Shown: piece by piece, positions 1 to 8,471 of the stretch
Numbering within the stretch: the stretch's first letter is position 1
How the letters are laid out: each line of letters opens with the position of its first letter
Assembly: GCF_009363555.1 (NCBI RefSeq)
Contig: NZ_CP045373.1
Location: 62,001 to 126,000, forward strand
Source: Sulfitobacter sp. THAF37
GTDB taxonomy: Bacteria; Pseudomonadota; Alphaproteobacteria; Rhodobacterales; Rhodobacteraceae
Reading direction: 5' to 3'
DNA: 64,000 nucleotides
Made by a program: the position numbers and the translations under genes
The notes under the pieces: model-generated
What the model was told of the DNA's origin: nothing
The model's input: the letters and a program-made list of their open reading frames with translations, nothing else
Database searches by the model: none

Positions 1-1
1 C

Positions 2-436
2 GGACCGGAAACTTTCGAAGCCCATGACATGCGCGAAGTGGTCGGCTTTTCGATGGCCAAGCGCGCCGCCGATCAGGTTTACGAGGACGCGGGCATCGGG
101 CCCGAGGACGTGGATGTGGTCGAACTGCACGACTGTTTCGCCCACAACGAGCTTATCACCTATGAGGCGCTTGGCCTTTGCGGTCGCGGCGAAGCGGCGA
201 AATTCGTTGATGATGGCGACAACACCTACGGCGGAAAATACGTGACCAACCCGTCGGGCGGTCTTTTGTCCAAAGGCCATCCGCTTGGGGCGACCGGCCT
301 AGCGCAATGTACCGAGCTCGTTCAGCAGCTTCGCGGCCAGGCAGATGCGCGCCAGGTTGATGGCGCACGTCTGGCGCTTCAGCACAATCTGGGCCTCGGC
401 GGGGCCTGCGTCACCACGCTTTATGAAAAAGCCTGA
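2..436 (+). CDS. thiolase (SCP-X/lipid-transfer type), C-terminal part
   Basis: The frame is already open at base 2, so the gene starts upstream of the window and only the last 144 residues are present. The stretch [20 protein letters not shown] followed by [14 protein letters not shown] is the C-terminal catalytic region of SCP2/SCP-X type thiolases, with the His of the GHPLGATG loop. A Cys sits near the end in GGACVTT. Such enzymes cleave 3-oxoacyl-CoA, often with branched or sterol-like chains. The SDR that follows begins 24 bases downstream, so the two are probably co-transcribed. Substrate cannot be deduced from this fragment. Confidence 0.85.
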   Translation, partial: GPETFEAHDMREVVGFSMAKRAADQVYEDAGIGPEDVDVVELHDCFAHNELITYEALGLCGRGEAAKFVDDGDNTYGGKYVTNPSGGLLSKGHPLGATGLAQCTELVQQLRGQADARQVDGARLALQHNLGLGGACVTTLYEKA

Positions 437-460
437 TAGCGCCTTTCGGGAGGAATCAAT

Positions 461-1291
461 ATGACTGGAAAACTCGACGGGCGCGTGGCGCTGGTCTCGG
501 GCTCGGGCCGGGGCATTGGCCGCGAAATCGCTCTCAAACTGGCCTCGGAAGGGGCCCGGCTGGTGATCAACGATCTGGATGCGGATCCGGCCAATGAAAC
601 CGCCGAGGCGGTGCGCGCAATGGGAGCTGAGGCCGTGGTCTGTGCCGGCAGCGTCACCGAAGACGGTTTTGCCGAACGGTTCATCAAGACCGGCGTGGAC
701 AGCTTTGGCGGGTTAGACATCATCGTGAACAACGCAGGCTACACTTGGGATAGCGTCGTTCAGAAGATGTCCGACGAACAGTGGCAGGCGATCATCGACG
801 TCCACCTGACGGCACCTTTCAAGATCCTGCGCGCTGCCCAGCCGGTGATCAGCGCCAAGGCCAAGGAAGAGGCCGCCGCCGGGCAAGAGGTGTTCCGCAA
901 GGTGGTCAACATCTCGTCCATCGCAGGGACCGGCGGCAATGCTGGCCAGATCAACTATTCCGCCGCAAAGGCCGGTATCCTAGGGGTCACCCGGACGATG
1001 GCCAAGGAATGGGGCCGCTATAAGGTCAACGTCAACGCCGTCGCCTTCGGCCCGATTCGCACCCGCTTGACCGAAGGCAGCGCGGATGGCGACAGCACGA
1101 TCAAGGTCGAAGAAAAAGAGATCAAGGTCGGCGTGAATCCCGATCTCCTGTCCCAGATGGAGCGCATGATCCCGCTGGGCCGGGTCGGCACTCCGGAAGA
1201 AGCTGCCGGTGCCGTCTATCTGTTCTGTGCGCCGGAATCGAACTTCATTTCAGGCCAGCACGTCATCTGCGGTGGCGGTTTCGTGATCTAA
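461..1291 (+). CDS. SDR family oxidoreductase (FabG-like)
   Basis: This 276-residue classical short-chain dehydrogenase has the cofactor loop SGSGRGIG at about residues 13-20, NNAG at 90-93, and the catalytic triad Ser152/153, Tyr166 and Lys170 (YSAAK). It should oxidise or reduce a hydroxyacyl/oxoacyl-CoA or a related alcohol with NAD(P). A strong GGGAGGA ribosome site precedes the ATG. It sits between a thiolase and an acyl-CoA carboxylase operon, which suggests a 3-hydroxyacyl-CoA dehydrogenase step. The sequence does not fix the substrate. It is slightly longer than a typical 250-residue FabG because of an insert around residues 133-145. Confidence 0.85.
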   Translation: MTGKLDGRVALVSGSGRGIGREIALKLASEGARLVINDLDADPANETAEAVRAMGAEAVVCAGSVTEDGFAERFIKTGVDSFGGLDIIVNNAGYTWDSVVQKMSDEQWQAIIDVHLTAPFKILRAAQPVISAKAKEEAAAGQEVFRKVVNISSIAGTGGNAGQINYSAAKAGILGVTRTMAKEWGRYKVNVNAVAFGPIRTRLTEGSADGDSTIKVEEKEIKVGVNPDLLSQMERMIPLGRVGTPEEAAGAVYLFCAPESNFISGQHVICGGGFVI

Positions 1292-1296
1292 GGCAT

Positions 1297-1327
1297 TTGC
1301 CCGGACCCGATGACGGGGTCCGGGCAA
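1297..1327 (+). terminator. strong hairpin after the SDR gene
   Basis: A perfect 12-bp stem (1297-1308 pairing with 1316-1327, TTGCCCGGACCC and its complement) with a 7-base loop starts 5 bases after the SDR stop codon. There is no clear T-run after it, so it may be a terminator or an mRNA-stabilising 3' stem. It separates the thiolase-SDR unit from the TetR-led operon. Confidence 0.6.
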
Positions 1328-1430
1328 GCACATTAATGTCTGGGCGGCCTCTTGGCGGTCGCCAATGCGGAATTTTCCGCAAACTCTAGTCTGGCACGAT
1401 CACGACGATTTACTCATTTGCGTTATTAAC

Positions 1431-1444
1431 CTAACAGGCGTTAG
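1431..1444. promoter_or_regulatory. candidate TetR operator
   Basis: An inverted repeat CTAAC-AGGC-GTTAG lies 28 bases before the TetR start codon, flanked by further AACC/TTAGG symmetry. Its place in the only sizeable gap of the operon, directly upstream of a TetR gene, suits an autoregulatory operator. This is inference from symmetry and position. Confidence 0.4.
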
Positions 1445-1471
1445 TTAGGCGTTGGGGCGATACGAAAGTAT

Positions 1472-2101
1472 ATGGCACAAAACACGGCAATCAAAATCAA
1501 CGAGACATCGCGCAGCGCGGTTGGACGGGATGGGGTGCTGGACATTGCCGCGCGGCTTTTCCGCGAACAAGGCTACGGGTCCGTTTCGCTCCGAAAAATT
1601 GCCGAGGCCGCCGGGATCAAGGCGGGTAGCATATATTATCATTTCGGTTCCAAGGACGAGATCGTCGCGACCGTTCTTGATGCAGGGATTCGAGTCGTTC
1701 ACGAGAGCATGAGAGACGCCGTCACCGACCTGCGGGCCGATGCCGACGGCGAAACGGTACTGCGCGCCGCGATCCGGGCGCATCTGCGCGCGCTTATTGA
1801 TGTGAGCGATTATACATCGGCGAATGTGCGTATTTTCGGGCAGGTGCCGCAATCCGTCCGGGATGCCAACTTGCCCACGCGCAGGGCCTATGAGGCAGAG
1901 TGGGACAGTCTTCTGTCCCAGCTTAAGAAAGATGGCACGCTGAAGCAAGACGTCGATATCCGTCGCCTGCGCCTGATGCTGATCGGTACATTGAACGCCA
2001 CGCTCGATTGGTTCGACCCGGACCGCGGTAGCGCCGATGCGTTGTCACGCACCTATGCCGATGTGTTCCTCAACGGGATACTCCAAAGACAGGATACCTG
2101 A
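1472..2101 (+). CDS. TetR/AcrR family transcriptional regulator
   Basis: The protein has 209 residues. Residues about 18-65 form a TetR DNA-binding domain: helix ARLFREQGYGSVSLRKIAEA, then the typical GIKAGSIYYHFGSKDEIV, with the YYHF signature of the family. The C-terminal half is the variable ligand-binding domain. The carboxylase beta-subunit gene starts 4 bases after its stop, so the regulator leads the catabolic operon, as LiuR-type and AtuR-type regulators do elsewhere. An acyl-CoA intermediate is the likely inducer, by analogy only. An inverted repeat just upstream is a candidate operator. Confidence 0.85.
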   Translation: MAQNTAIKINETSRSAVGRDGVLDIAARLFREQGYGSVSLRKIAEAAGIKAGSIYYHFGSKDEIVATVLDAGIRVVHESMRDAVTDLRADADGETVLRAAIRAHLRALIDVSDYTSANVRIFGQVPQSVRDANLPTRRAYEAEWDSLLSQLKKDGTLKQDVDIRRLRLMLIGTLNATLDWFDPDRGSADALSRTYADVFLNGILQRQDT

Positions 2102-2105
2102 CTTC

Positions 2106-3704
2106 ATGGCACGTCTTGAAACAGCGGTGCTGACCGCATCAGAGACCTACACCCGCAACCACGCCGCACAAAGCGAGCGCGTCGAAACGCTGCGTGCGCG
2201 GATCGCCGAAGCAACGGCTGGCGGCCGCCCCGATATGGTCGCGCGGCATCGCAAGCGCGGCAAGCTGTTGGTCCGCGAACGGATCGACCTGCTGGTGGAT
2301 CCGGGCACTGCGTTTCTTGAGCTGTCGTCGCTTGCCGCCTACGGTCAATACGGGGGCGAGGTGCCCGGTGCGGGGATCGTGACCGGTATCGGGATCGTCC
2401 ACGGGCTGCCCTGCGTTGTGATCGCCAACGATGCGACAGTGAAGGGTGGGTCTTTCTATCACGAAACCGTGCAGAAACACATCCGCGCCCAGGAAATCGC
2501 AGCCGAGAACCGGCTGCCCTGCCTCTATCTGGTGGATTGCGGCGGTGCCTATCTGCCAGAGCAGGACCGGGTTTTCCCCGATGCCCGCCATTTCGGCAAT
2601 TCCTTTTATCGTCAAACCAACATGTCCGCGAGCGGCCTGCCGCAGATCTCGGCGGTCTTTGGAGGCTGCACGGCCGGTGGGGCCTATATCCCGGCCCTGT
2701 CGGACGAAGTCATCATGGTACGCGGCAACGCACGCATCCATCTGGGCGGCCCCTCGATCGTCAAGGTGGCGATCAACGAAGAGGTTGATGGAGAAACATT
2801 GGGGGGGGCCGAGATGCATTCGCGCGTCTCCGGTGTGTCTGACCATCTGGCCGAGGACGAGTATCATGCGCTTGCTCTGATGCGCGACATCGTATCCGAA
2901 CTGGGCCTGTCGCGCCCGATGGGTCCCGATGCAACCTGCGCGCCGCCGGCGCGCAACCCAGAGGAACTGCTTGGCGTCATCAGCGCCGATCGCAAACAGC
3001 CCTATGACATGCGCGAGGTTCTGCTGCGCATGATCGACGCCGGCGAATTCCGCGAATTCAAGCCCGGATGGGGTGAGACGCTGGTCTGCGGCACCGCGCG
3101 GATTCACGGCTATCGAGTGGGCATTCTCGCAAATAATGGGGCGCTTGTGTCCGACAGTTCGCTCAAGGGCGCGCAATTCGTGTCGATGTGCGATCAACGC
3201 AACATCCCGCTTTTGTTCCTCCACAACATCTCGGGCTTCATGGTCGGCACCGAAGCCGAGCGCGGCGGCATTGCCAAAGACAGCGCCAAGCTGGTCTATG
3301 CCATGTCGGTTGCCAAGGTGCCGCGCCTGTCGGTCCTCTTGGGCGGCTCATACGGGGCAGGCAACTACGGCATGTGCGGACGTGGTTTCGCCCCGAATTT
3401 TCTCTTTGCCTGGCCCACGGCGGAACTGGCCACCATGTCTGCCGACATCGCCACAAATGTGATGCTGGAACTGCGCCGCCAGAAAGGGGGCGACCCGGGC
3501 AAGATGGAGGCCGACATGAAGCTGATCGAGGAGCAGGTTCGGGCCCAGTACGGTGAACAGTCCGATCCCTATTATGCCACCTCGCGGCTTTGGGATGACG
3601 GGCTGATCGAACCCGCGCAAACCCGCGATATCCTTGGCCTGTGTCTGGCCATCGTGACATCGGTGCCCGAAGCCGGTCGCCATACGCCTGTATTCAGAAT
3701 GTGA
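2106..3704 (+). CDS. acyl-CoA carboxylase beta subunit (carboxyltransferase)
   Basis: The 532-residue protein belongs to the propionyl/methylcrotonyl/geranyl-CoA carboxylase beta family, which moves carboxylate from carboxybiotin to an acyl-CoA. It carries the two crotonase-like halves, with RHRKRGKLLVRERIDLLVD near the start, GGCTAGGAYIPALSDE in the N-terminal half and LLGGSYGAGNYGMCGRGF with the FMVGTEAERGGI loop in the C-terminal half. These match MccB/AtuC more than PccB. The ATG at 2106 is preferred to the longer in-frame start at 2037, which lies inside the regulator gene. It pairs with the alpha subunit at 4505. Methylcrotonyl-CoA and geranyl-CoA cannot be told apart by eye. Confidence 0.88.
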   Translation: MARLETAVLTASETYTRNHAAQSERVETLRARIAEATAGGRPDMVARHRKRGKLLVRERIDLLVDPGTAFLELSSLAAYGQYGGEVPGAGIVTGIGIVHGLPCVVIANDATVKGGSFYHETVQKHIRAQEIAAENRLPCLYLVDCGGAYLPEQDRVFPDARHFGNSFYRQTNMSASGLPQISAVFGGCTAGGAYIPALSDEVIMVRGNARIHLGGPSIVKVAINEEVDGETLGGAEMHSRVSGVSDHLAEDEYHALALMRDIVSELGLSRPMGPDATCAPPARNPEELLGVISADRKQPYDMREVLLRMIDAGEFREFKPGWGETLVCGTARIHGYRVGILANNGALVSDSSLKGAQFVSMCDQRNIPLLFLHNISGFMVGTEAERGGIAKDSAKLVYAMSVAKVPRLSVLLGGSYGAGNYGMCGRGFAPNFLFAWPTAELATMSADIATNVMLELRRQKGGDPGKMEADMKLIEEQVRAQYGEQSDPYYATSRLWDDGLIEPAQTRDILGLCLAIVTSVPEAGRHTPVFRM

Positions 3705-3713
3705 GGCTTCAAG

Positions 3714-4508
3714 TTGACCAATACCTACAACACGATCCTTATCGAAACCGATGCGCGTGGCGTCGCCACGCTGACGCTCAACCGCCCCGACAAACACAAT
3801 GCGCTGAATGGCGAATTGATCGCAGAGCTATACGATGCCGCCGAAAAGCTGGCTGCAGATGACGATGTGCGTATTGTGGTCCTGACCGGCGCGGGCAAGA
3901 GCTTCTGCGCGGGCGGCGATTTCAACTGGTTCGCCTCTAATGTCGAGAAAACCCGTAGTGAAAGGGTCGCACAAAGCGCCACGCTGGCGCGGCTGTTGCG
4001 CCGTCTTGACACGCTGCCCAAACCCTTGATCGGGAGGATCAACGGCCCGGCTTACGGTGGCGGTGTCGGCATGATCTCCGTCTGCGACTACACCATCGGC
4101 GCCGAAGGCGCGCGCTTCGGTCTGACCGAGGTAAAACTGGGCCTTCTGCCCGCGAATATATCGCCTTATGTGGTGGCCCGCATCGGCAAGGTGCATTCGC
4201 GTGAAACCATGCTGTCGGGGGCGTTGTTCGACACGGCCCGCGCCGAGCGGATCGGTCTGTTGACCGAGGTTGTCGCGCCGGGCGACCTGGACGCCACGGT
4301 GAACCGGGTGGTGCATGATCACCTTCAGGCCGCGCCGGGTGCCGTGGCCGATACCAAGGCGCTGATCGCCTATGTCGCGTCCCACGATCTGGAGACCAAC
4401 ATGATCTACACCGCCGACCGGCTGGCCGATGCGTGGGAGACTGAGGAAGGTATCGAAGGCATCAACAGTTTCATCAACAAGGGCGTTCCGTCATGGCGGG
4501 TGAAATGA
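3714..4508 (+). CDS. enoyl-CoA hydratase (LiuC/AtuE-like)
   Basis: This crotonase-fold protein of 264 residues starts at a TTG with GAGG seven bases upstream. It shows the oxyanion-hole loop GAGKSFCAGGDFNW and GPAYGGGVGM, then FGLTEVKLGLLPANISPYVV. That last stretch is characteristic of hydratases that act on methylglutaconyl-CoA or isohexenylglutaconyl-CoA after the carboxylase step. Its position between the carboxylase beta and alpha genes repeats the order of leu/isovalerate (liu) operons and supports that role. No ATG alternative keeps the conserved N-terminus. Confidence 0.87.
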   Translation: MTNTYNTILIETDARGVATLTLNRPDKHNALNGELIAELYDAAEKLAADDDVRIVVLTGAGKSFCAGGDFNWFASNVEKTRSERVAQSATLARLLRRLDTLPKPLIGRINGPAYGGGVGMISVCDYTIGAEGARFGLTEVKLGLLPANISPYVVARIGKVHSRETMLSGALFDTARAERIGLLTEVVAPGDLDATVNRVVHDHLQAAPGAVADTKALIAYVASHDLETNMIYTADRLADAWETEEGIEGINSFINKGVPSWRVK

Positions 4509-6508
4509 GCTTCACCCGCGTTCTGATCGCCAACCGGGGCGAGATTGCCCGGCGCATCCAGCGCGGGTGCCGCAAACTGGGGCTGGAAAACGTAGCGGTG
4601 TTTTCGGACGCGGACCGCGACGCGCCCTTCGTGGCCGAGGCCGATCATGCCGTCTGCATCGGTGGGGCCGCCCCGTCGGACAGTTATTTGAACGTCGAGG
4701 CCATCCTTGAGGCCGCGCGGGCGACGGGCGCGTGTGCGGTGCACCCGGGCTATGGTTTTCTGTCTGAGAATGCCGGTTTCGCGGCGGCGGTCGAGGCGGC
4801 GGGCCTTGTGTTCATCGGGCCGGAACCCGACGCTATCGCGCGGATGGGCTCCAAGATCGAGGCCAAGGCTGCCGCCGAAGCCGCAGGCGTGCCCGTCCTG
4901 CCCGGCTATCGAGGCGAGGATCAGTCCGACGCGCGCCTGCTGCAAGAGGCCGAGGCGCTAGGCACCCCCTTTCTGGTCAAGGCCAGCGCCGGCGGCGGCG
5001 GACGCGGGATGCGGCTGGTCTCCGATCCGGGCGACGCACCCGAAGCGATTGCATCTGCCCGGGCCGAAGCGCAGAGCGCCTTCGACGATCCGGCGGTGTT
5101 CCTCGAACGCTATGCACCCCGTGCCCGCCACGTCGAAGTGCAGGTTCTGGGCGACACTCACGGCACCGTGCTGCATCTGGGCGACCGCGATTGTTCGCTG
5201 CAACGCAACCACCAAAAGCTGATCGAAGAAGCCCCCGCCGCCGATCTTCCCGAGGCTGTGCGCGACCGCATGCGTGCGGCAGCGGTGCGGTTGGCGCAGG
5301 CGATCGGCTATCGCTCCGCCGGGACGGTGGAATACCTCTATGACCCCGGGCGCGGTGAATACTACTTTCTGGAAATGAATACCCGGTTGCAGGTGGAACA
5401 CCCCGTGACCGAGGCGATCACCGGCATCGATCTGGTCGAATGGCAGTTGCGCATCGCGCGGGGCGAGCCGCTGGCGCTGACGCAAGGCGATGTGCAGTTT
5501 GACGGGCACGCCATTGAAATCCGCATCGCCGCCGAAAACCCGGCCGAGAATTTCCGCCCCGAAACGGGCGAGATCAGCCTTTGGGCTCCGCCCGCCGGCG
5601 TGCGGCTCGATACCGGGGTCGAGGCAGGCTCGGTCGTCAGCCACCATTACGATTCGATGATTGCCAAGCTGATCGTCCACGCGCCGGATCGGGCCGGTGC
5701 GATCCGCCGGGCGGTTGTCGCAATGGATGCCTTTGCAGTCGGTGGCGTCGGTCTGAACCTGGCCTATCAGCGCGCGTTGCTGACACACCCGGATTTTGAG
5801 GCGTTCCGGCACCATACCTCAGGCCTGCCCGAGATGTTTCCAGGCGGCTGGACTGAACCGTCCGCTGATCCCCGGGACATGGCCCTTGCCGCGATGGCGC
5901 TGCATCTGCATCTCGCCCCGGCGGGCGCGTCGCCCTGGGAAAGCCTGGGGTCATGGCGGCTCACGGCCCCTGCGGGGTGGCCCGGTGCAGCATCCTATTG
6001 GGAGACGACCAAAGACGACCCGATCCGCGTAAACGACTCCGGGTCGGTGTTGACAGCCGTACAACTGGACGGCCAGACCATCGCGGTCGAGAGTGCCGCC
6101 TTAACAGGATGCCGTCTGAGCGGACGCATCGACGGGGTTCCGTTTTCGCGCACCGCCTATGTCTCGCGCGCGCCGGGTCACTGGCGGGTGCACCTGCAAA
6201 CCCCTGCCGGAATGACCGCGACAGACCTGCGCACGCTGGAAGACCAGCATCTGCAACGTGCCACCGGCGGGTCTGGCGTCGCTGACCTGTTGTCCGCACC
6301 CATGCCCGGCGCCGTTGCCGAGGTGCGTGTCGCACGCGGCGACCGCGTTAAAGCCGGTGACACGCTTGTGGTGCTTGAGGCCATGAAGCTGTTGCAAAGC
6401 CTGCCCGCGCCGGTCGCGGGCGTAGTGACGGAAATCTATTGTGCACCGGGCGACACGGTTGCCGGGCACGCCCCACTTATCAAACTCGATCCAGAGGAAA
6501 ACACATGA
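4505..6508 (+). CDS. acyl-CoA carboxylase alpha subunit (biotin carboxylase plus BCCP)
   Basis: The 667-residue protein begins MSFTRVLIANRGEIARRI, a biotin carboxylase N-terminus. It has the ATP-grasp glycine loop KASAGGGGRGMR, the EMNTRLQVEHPVTE catalytic stretch, and a C-terminal biotinyl domain with EAMKL, whose Lys (about residue 628) is the biotin site. It carboxylates biotin with ATP and bicarbonate for the beta subunit. The ATG at 4505 makes an ATGA overlap with the hydratase stop; an in-frame ATG at 4493 would add four residues. A region of about 130 residues between the two domains fits the MccA/AtuF interaction domain. Confidence 0.9.
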   Translation: MSFTRVLIANRGEIARRIQRGCRKLGLENVAVFSDADRDAPFVAEADHAVCIGGAAPSDSYLNVEAILEAARATGACAVHPGYGFLSENAGFAAAVEAAGLVFIGPEPDAIARMGSKIEAKAAAEAAGVPVLPGYRGEDQSDARLLQEAEALGTPFLVKASAGGGGRGMRLVSDPGDAPEAIASARAEAQSAFDDPAVFLERYAPRARHVEVQVLGDTHGTVLHLGDRDCSLQRNHQKLIEEAPAADLPEAVRDRMRAAAVRLAQAIGYRSAGTVEYLYDPGRGEYYFLEMNTRLQVEHPVTEAITGIDLVEWQLRIARGEPLALTQGDVQFDGHAIEIRIAAENPAENFRPETGEISLWAPPAGVRLDTGVEAGSVVSHHYDSMIAKLIVHAPDRAGAIRRAVVAMDAFAVGGVGLNLAYQRALLTHPDFEAFRHHTSGLPEMFPGGWTEPSADPRDMALAAMALHLHLAPAGASPWESLGSWRLTAPAGWPGAASYWETTKDDPIRVNDSGSVLTAVQLDGQTIAVESAALTGCRLSGRIDGVPFSRTAYVSRAPGHWRVHLQTPAGMTATDLRTLEDQHLQRATGGSGVADLLSAPMPGAVAEVRVARGDRVKAGDTLVVLEAMKLLQSLPAPVAGVVTEIYCAPGDTVAGHAPLIKLDPEENT

Positions 6509-7671
6509 CCAGACAAGACAACATCACCGCGGCCTCCGGCCCGTTCAACGAAGACCTCAACTTGATCCGCGACCAGCTGCGCCGGTTCATCGAAACCGAG
6601 GTGACCGCCAAGGCCGAGCCCTGGGAGGAGGAGGGCATGGTGCCCCGCGACGTGCTGCGCCGGATGGGTGATCTCGGCGTTCTGGGGATGCGCTATGACG
6701 AACAGTATGGCGGCGCGGGGCTGGACGTGATGTCCAGCGTGGTTTTGGCCGAAGAGGTCGGGCGATCCACCTTCGGCGGATTCTCGGCCACGGTTCTGGT
6801 CCACACCGACATGGCCTCGCCGCATCTGGAAAACGCCGGCACGCCCGAACAGAAGGCGCGGTGGATGCCGTCGATCACCTCTGGCGAAATGATCACCGCC
6901 GTCGCCGTGACCGAGCCGGGCGCGGGCTCGGACGTGGCCGGCATGCGCACCCGCGCGGTGCGGGACGGGTCGGATTGGGTGCTGAACGGCACCAAGATGT
7001 TCATCACCAACGGCGTGCATGGCGATCTCTACTTTGTCGGCGCCAAGACCGATCCCGATGCCAAGGGGTCGCGCGGGATCACCATGTTTGCGGTCGAAAA
7101 AGGCACGCCGGGCTTTTCGGTCGGACGGGCGTTGAACAAGACCGGCTGGCTGTGCTCGGACACTGCCGAACTGATCTTCGAAGATGTCCGCATCCCGGCC
7201 GAAAACGTTCTGGGCGAGGTCAACCGCGGCTTCTATTCGGTGATGAAGAACTTCCAGAACGAACGCATCGTCCTGGGTGCGATGGCCTGTGCCGAAGCGC
7301 AAACCGCGCTGGACATGACCGTGGATTACGTCAAGCAGCGCAGGGCCTTTGGCGGCGTTCTGTGGGACAAGCAGGCCGTGCGCCAACGGCTGGCCGACTG
7401 TCAGACGCGGATCGCGGCAGGACGTCAGCTGGTCTATCACGCCGCCGGTCTGGATGCCGCGGGCGGTGACTGCGTGAAAGAGGTCTCAATGGTCAAAGCC
7501 TATTGCGGCGAACTGGTGAACAGCGTGCTTTATGACTGCGTCCAGTTTCACGGCGGCATGGGTTATATGCGCGAAACACCGGTGGAACGCATGTCACGCG
7601 ATGCCCGTGTGCAGGCCATCGGCGGCGGGGCGAGCGAAGTCATGTTGGAAGAAGTCGCCAAGCGCATGTGA
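6505..7671 (+). CDS. acyl-CoA dehydrogenase
   Basis: A 388-residue flavoprotein dehydrogenase. TEPGAGSD (136-143) and the FITNG stretch form the FAD/substrate site. The C-terminal GGMGYMRE and RDARVQAIGGGASEVM are family hallmarks. Glu253 in FQNERIVLG sits where isovaleryl-CoA and long-chain dehydrogenases keep the catalytic base, while the usual later Glu position is not used. That suits a branched substrate such as isovaleryl- or citronellyl-CoA. The ATG at 6505 overlaps the alpha-subunit stop by four bases and follows GAGGAA, so the longer open frame from 6439 is rejected. Confidence 0.9.
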   Translation: MTRQDNITAASGPFNEDLNLIRDQLRRFIETEVTAKAEPWEEEGMVPRDVLRRMGDLGVLGMRYDEQYGGAGLDVMSSVVLAEEVGRSTFGGFSATVLVHTDMASPHLENAGTPEQKARWMPSITSGEMITAVAVTEPGAGSDVAGMRTRAVRDGSDWVLNGTKMFITNGVHGDLYFVGAKTDPDAKGSRGITMFAVEKGTPGFSVGRALNKTGWLCSDTAELIFEDVRIPAENVLGEVNRGFYSVMKNFQNERIVLGAMACAEAQTALDMTVDYVKQRRAFGGVLWDKQAVRQRLADCQTRIAAGRQLVYHAAGLDAAGGDCVKEVSMVKAYCGELVNSVLYDCVQFHGGMGYMRETPVERMSRDARVQAIGGGASEVMLEEVAKRM

Positions 7672-7718
7672 GCTTACTATCCAAAAAATAACAATCTTCA
7701 GAAACAAGGACGAAAAAG

Positions 7719-8285
7719 ATGAATCTGGAAACCACTCAAAGCCAATCAGTCGCAAGACTGACCCGAGAAATCTCGATAATACTCGTCGGCACAATTCTTT
7801 TGGCACTATCCGCCAAAATCGTGGTGCCGTTCTACCCCGTACCTATGTCTACACAGACCCTGGTTGTCTTGGGTCTGGGCCTTTTCCTGGGGCCGGTGCG
7901 CAGTAGTCTTGTTGTTGTGACATACCTTTTTGAAGGTCTGCTTGGCCTGCCGGTCTTCGCAGGCACGCCTCCGGCTCCGGCCGGACTGGCGTATATTGCG
8001 GGTCCCACAGGCGGATACCTGATAGGCTTCGCACTTGCAGCGGCGGCTGCCGGTTGGGTTGTTCAAGCACTGCAAGGACTTTGGCCTTCATTCAGAGCAT
8101 CTGTCGCGGTCTTTTTGGGCTCGATACTCATGTATTGCGCAGGGCTGTTCTGGTTGGGTGGCTTTGTCGGCTATGGCGAAAAGTTGCTGAACGCCGGTCT
8201 TTACCCGTTCCTTCTCGGGGATCTGACGAAGGCGACAATTGCTGTAGTTCTGTATACTGCTTACCATAATCGCCGCGCTGTGTGA
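7719..8285 (+). CDS. bioY: BioY biotin transporter (S component)
   Basis: This 188-residue, very hydrophobic protein has about six membrane segments and the BioY hallmark GPTGGYLIGF, preceded by PVPMSTQTLVV near residue 40. BioY binds biotin in the inner membrane and imports it alone or with the ECF module BioMN. It starts 47 bases after the acyl-CoA dehydrogenase, with AAGGACG upstream of the ATG, so it may be the last gene of the carboxylase operon. That would tie biotin supply to demand from the biotinylated alpha subunit. No bioM or bioN is visible. The longer frame at 7532 is a different, overlapping reading and is spurious. Confidence 0.9.
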   Translation: MNLETTQSQSVARLTREISIILVGTILLALSAKIVVPFYPVPMSTQTLVVLGLGLFLGPVRSSLVVVTYLFEGLLGLPVFAGTPPAPAGLAYIAGPTGGYLIGFALAAAAAGWVVQALQGLWPSFRASVAVFLGSILMYCAGLFWLGGFVGYGEKLLNAGLYPFLLGDLTKATIAVVLYTAYHNRRAV

Positions 8286-8293
8286 CTGCCAGC

Positions 8294-8334
8294 CCAAGAC
8301 TGTATCAGACTGTTTCAGTCTCATACGGTCTTGG
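8294..8334 (+). terminator. long hairpin after bioY
   Basis: A 19-bp stem with two imperfect pairs (8294-8312 against 8316-8334) around a TTT loop begins 8 bases after the bioY stop. It is a good candidate for the end of the carboxylase-bioY transcript. Confidence 0.65.
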
Positions 8335-8471
8335 TCCAATATAAGTTGAAATGGTCCGATGCCGGATTTGACAGGCACCGGACGCCAGCCTGAGGTTTCC
8401 GGCGCCATGCGAGAGCAATGCGCAAAACTGTGCGAACCAAATTGTTCGCAATCAATACCTGGTCGCACACA

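Noticed and set aside
2139..3224. 361-codon minus-strand frame
   Set aside because: Antisense to the carboxyltransferase gene; His/Gln-rich shadow without motifs.
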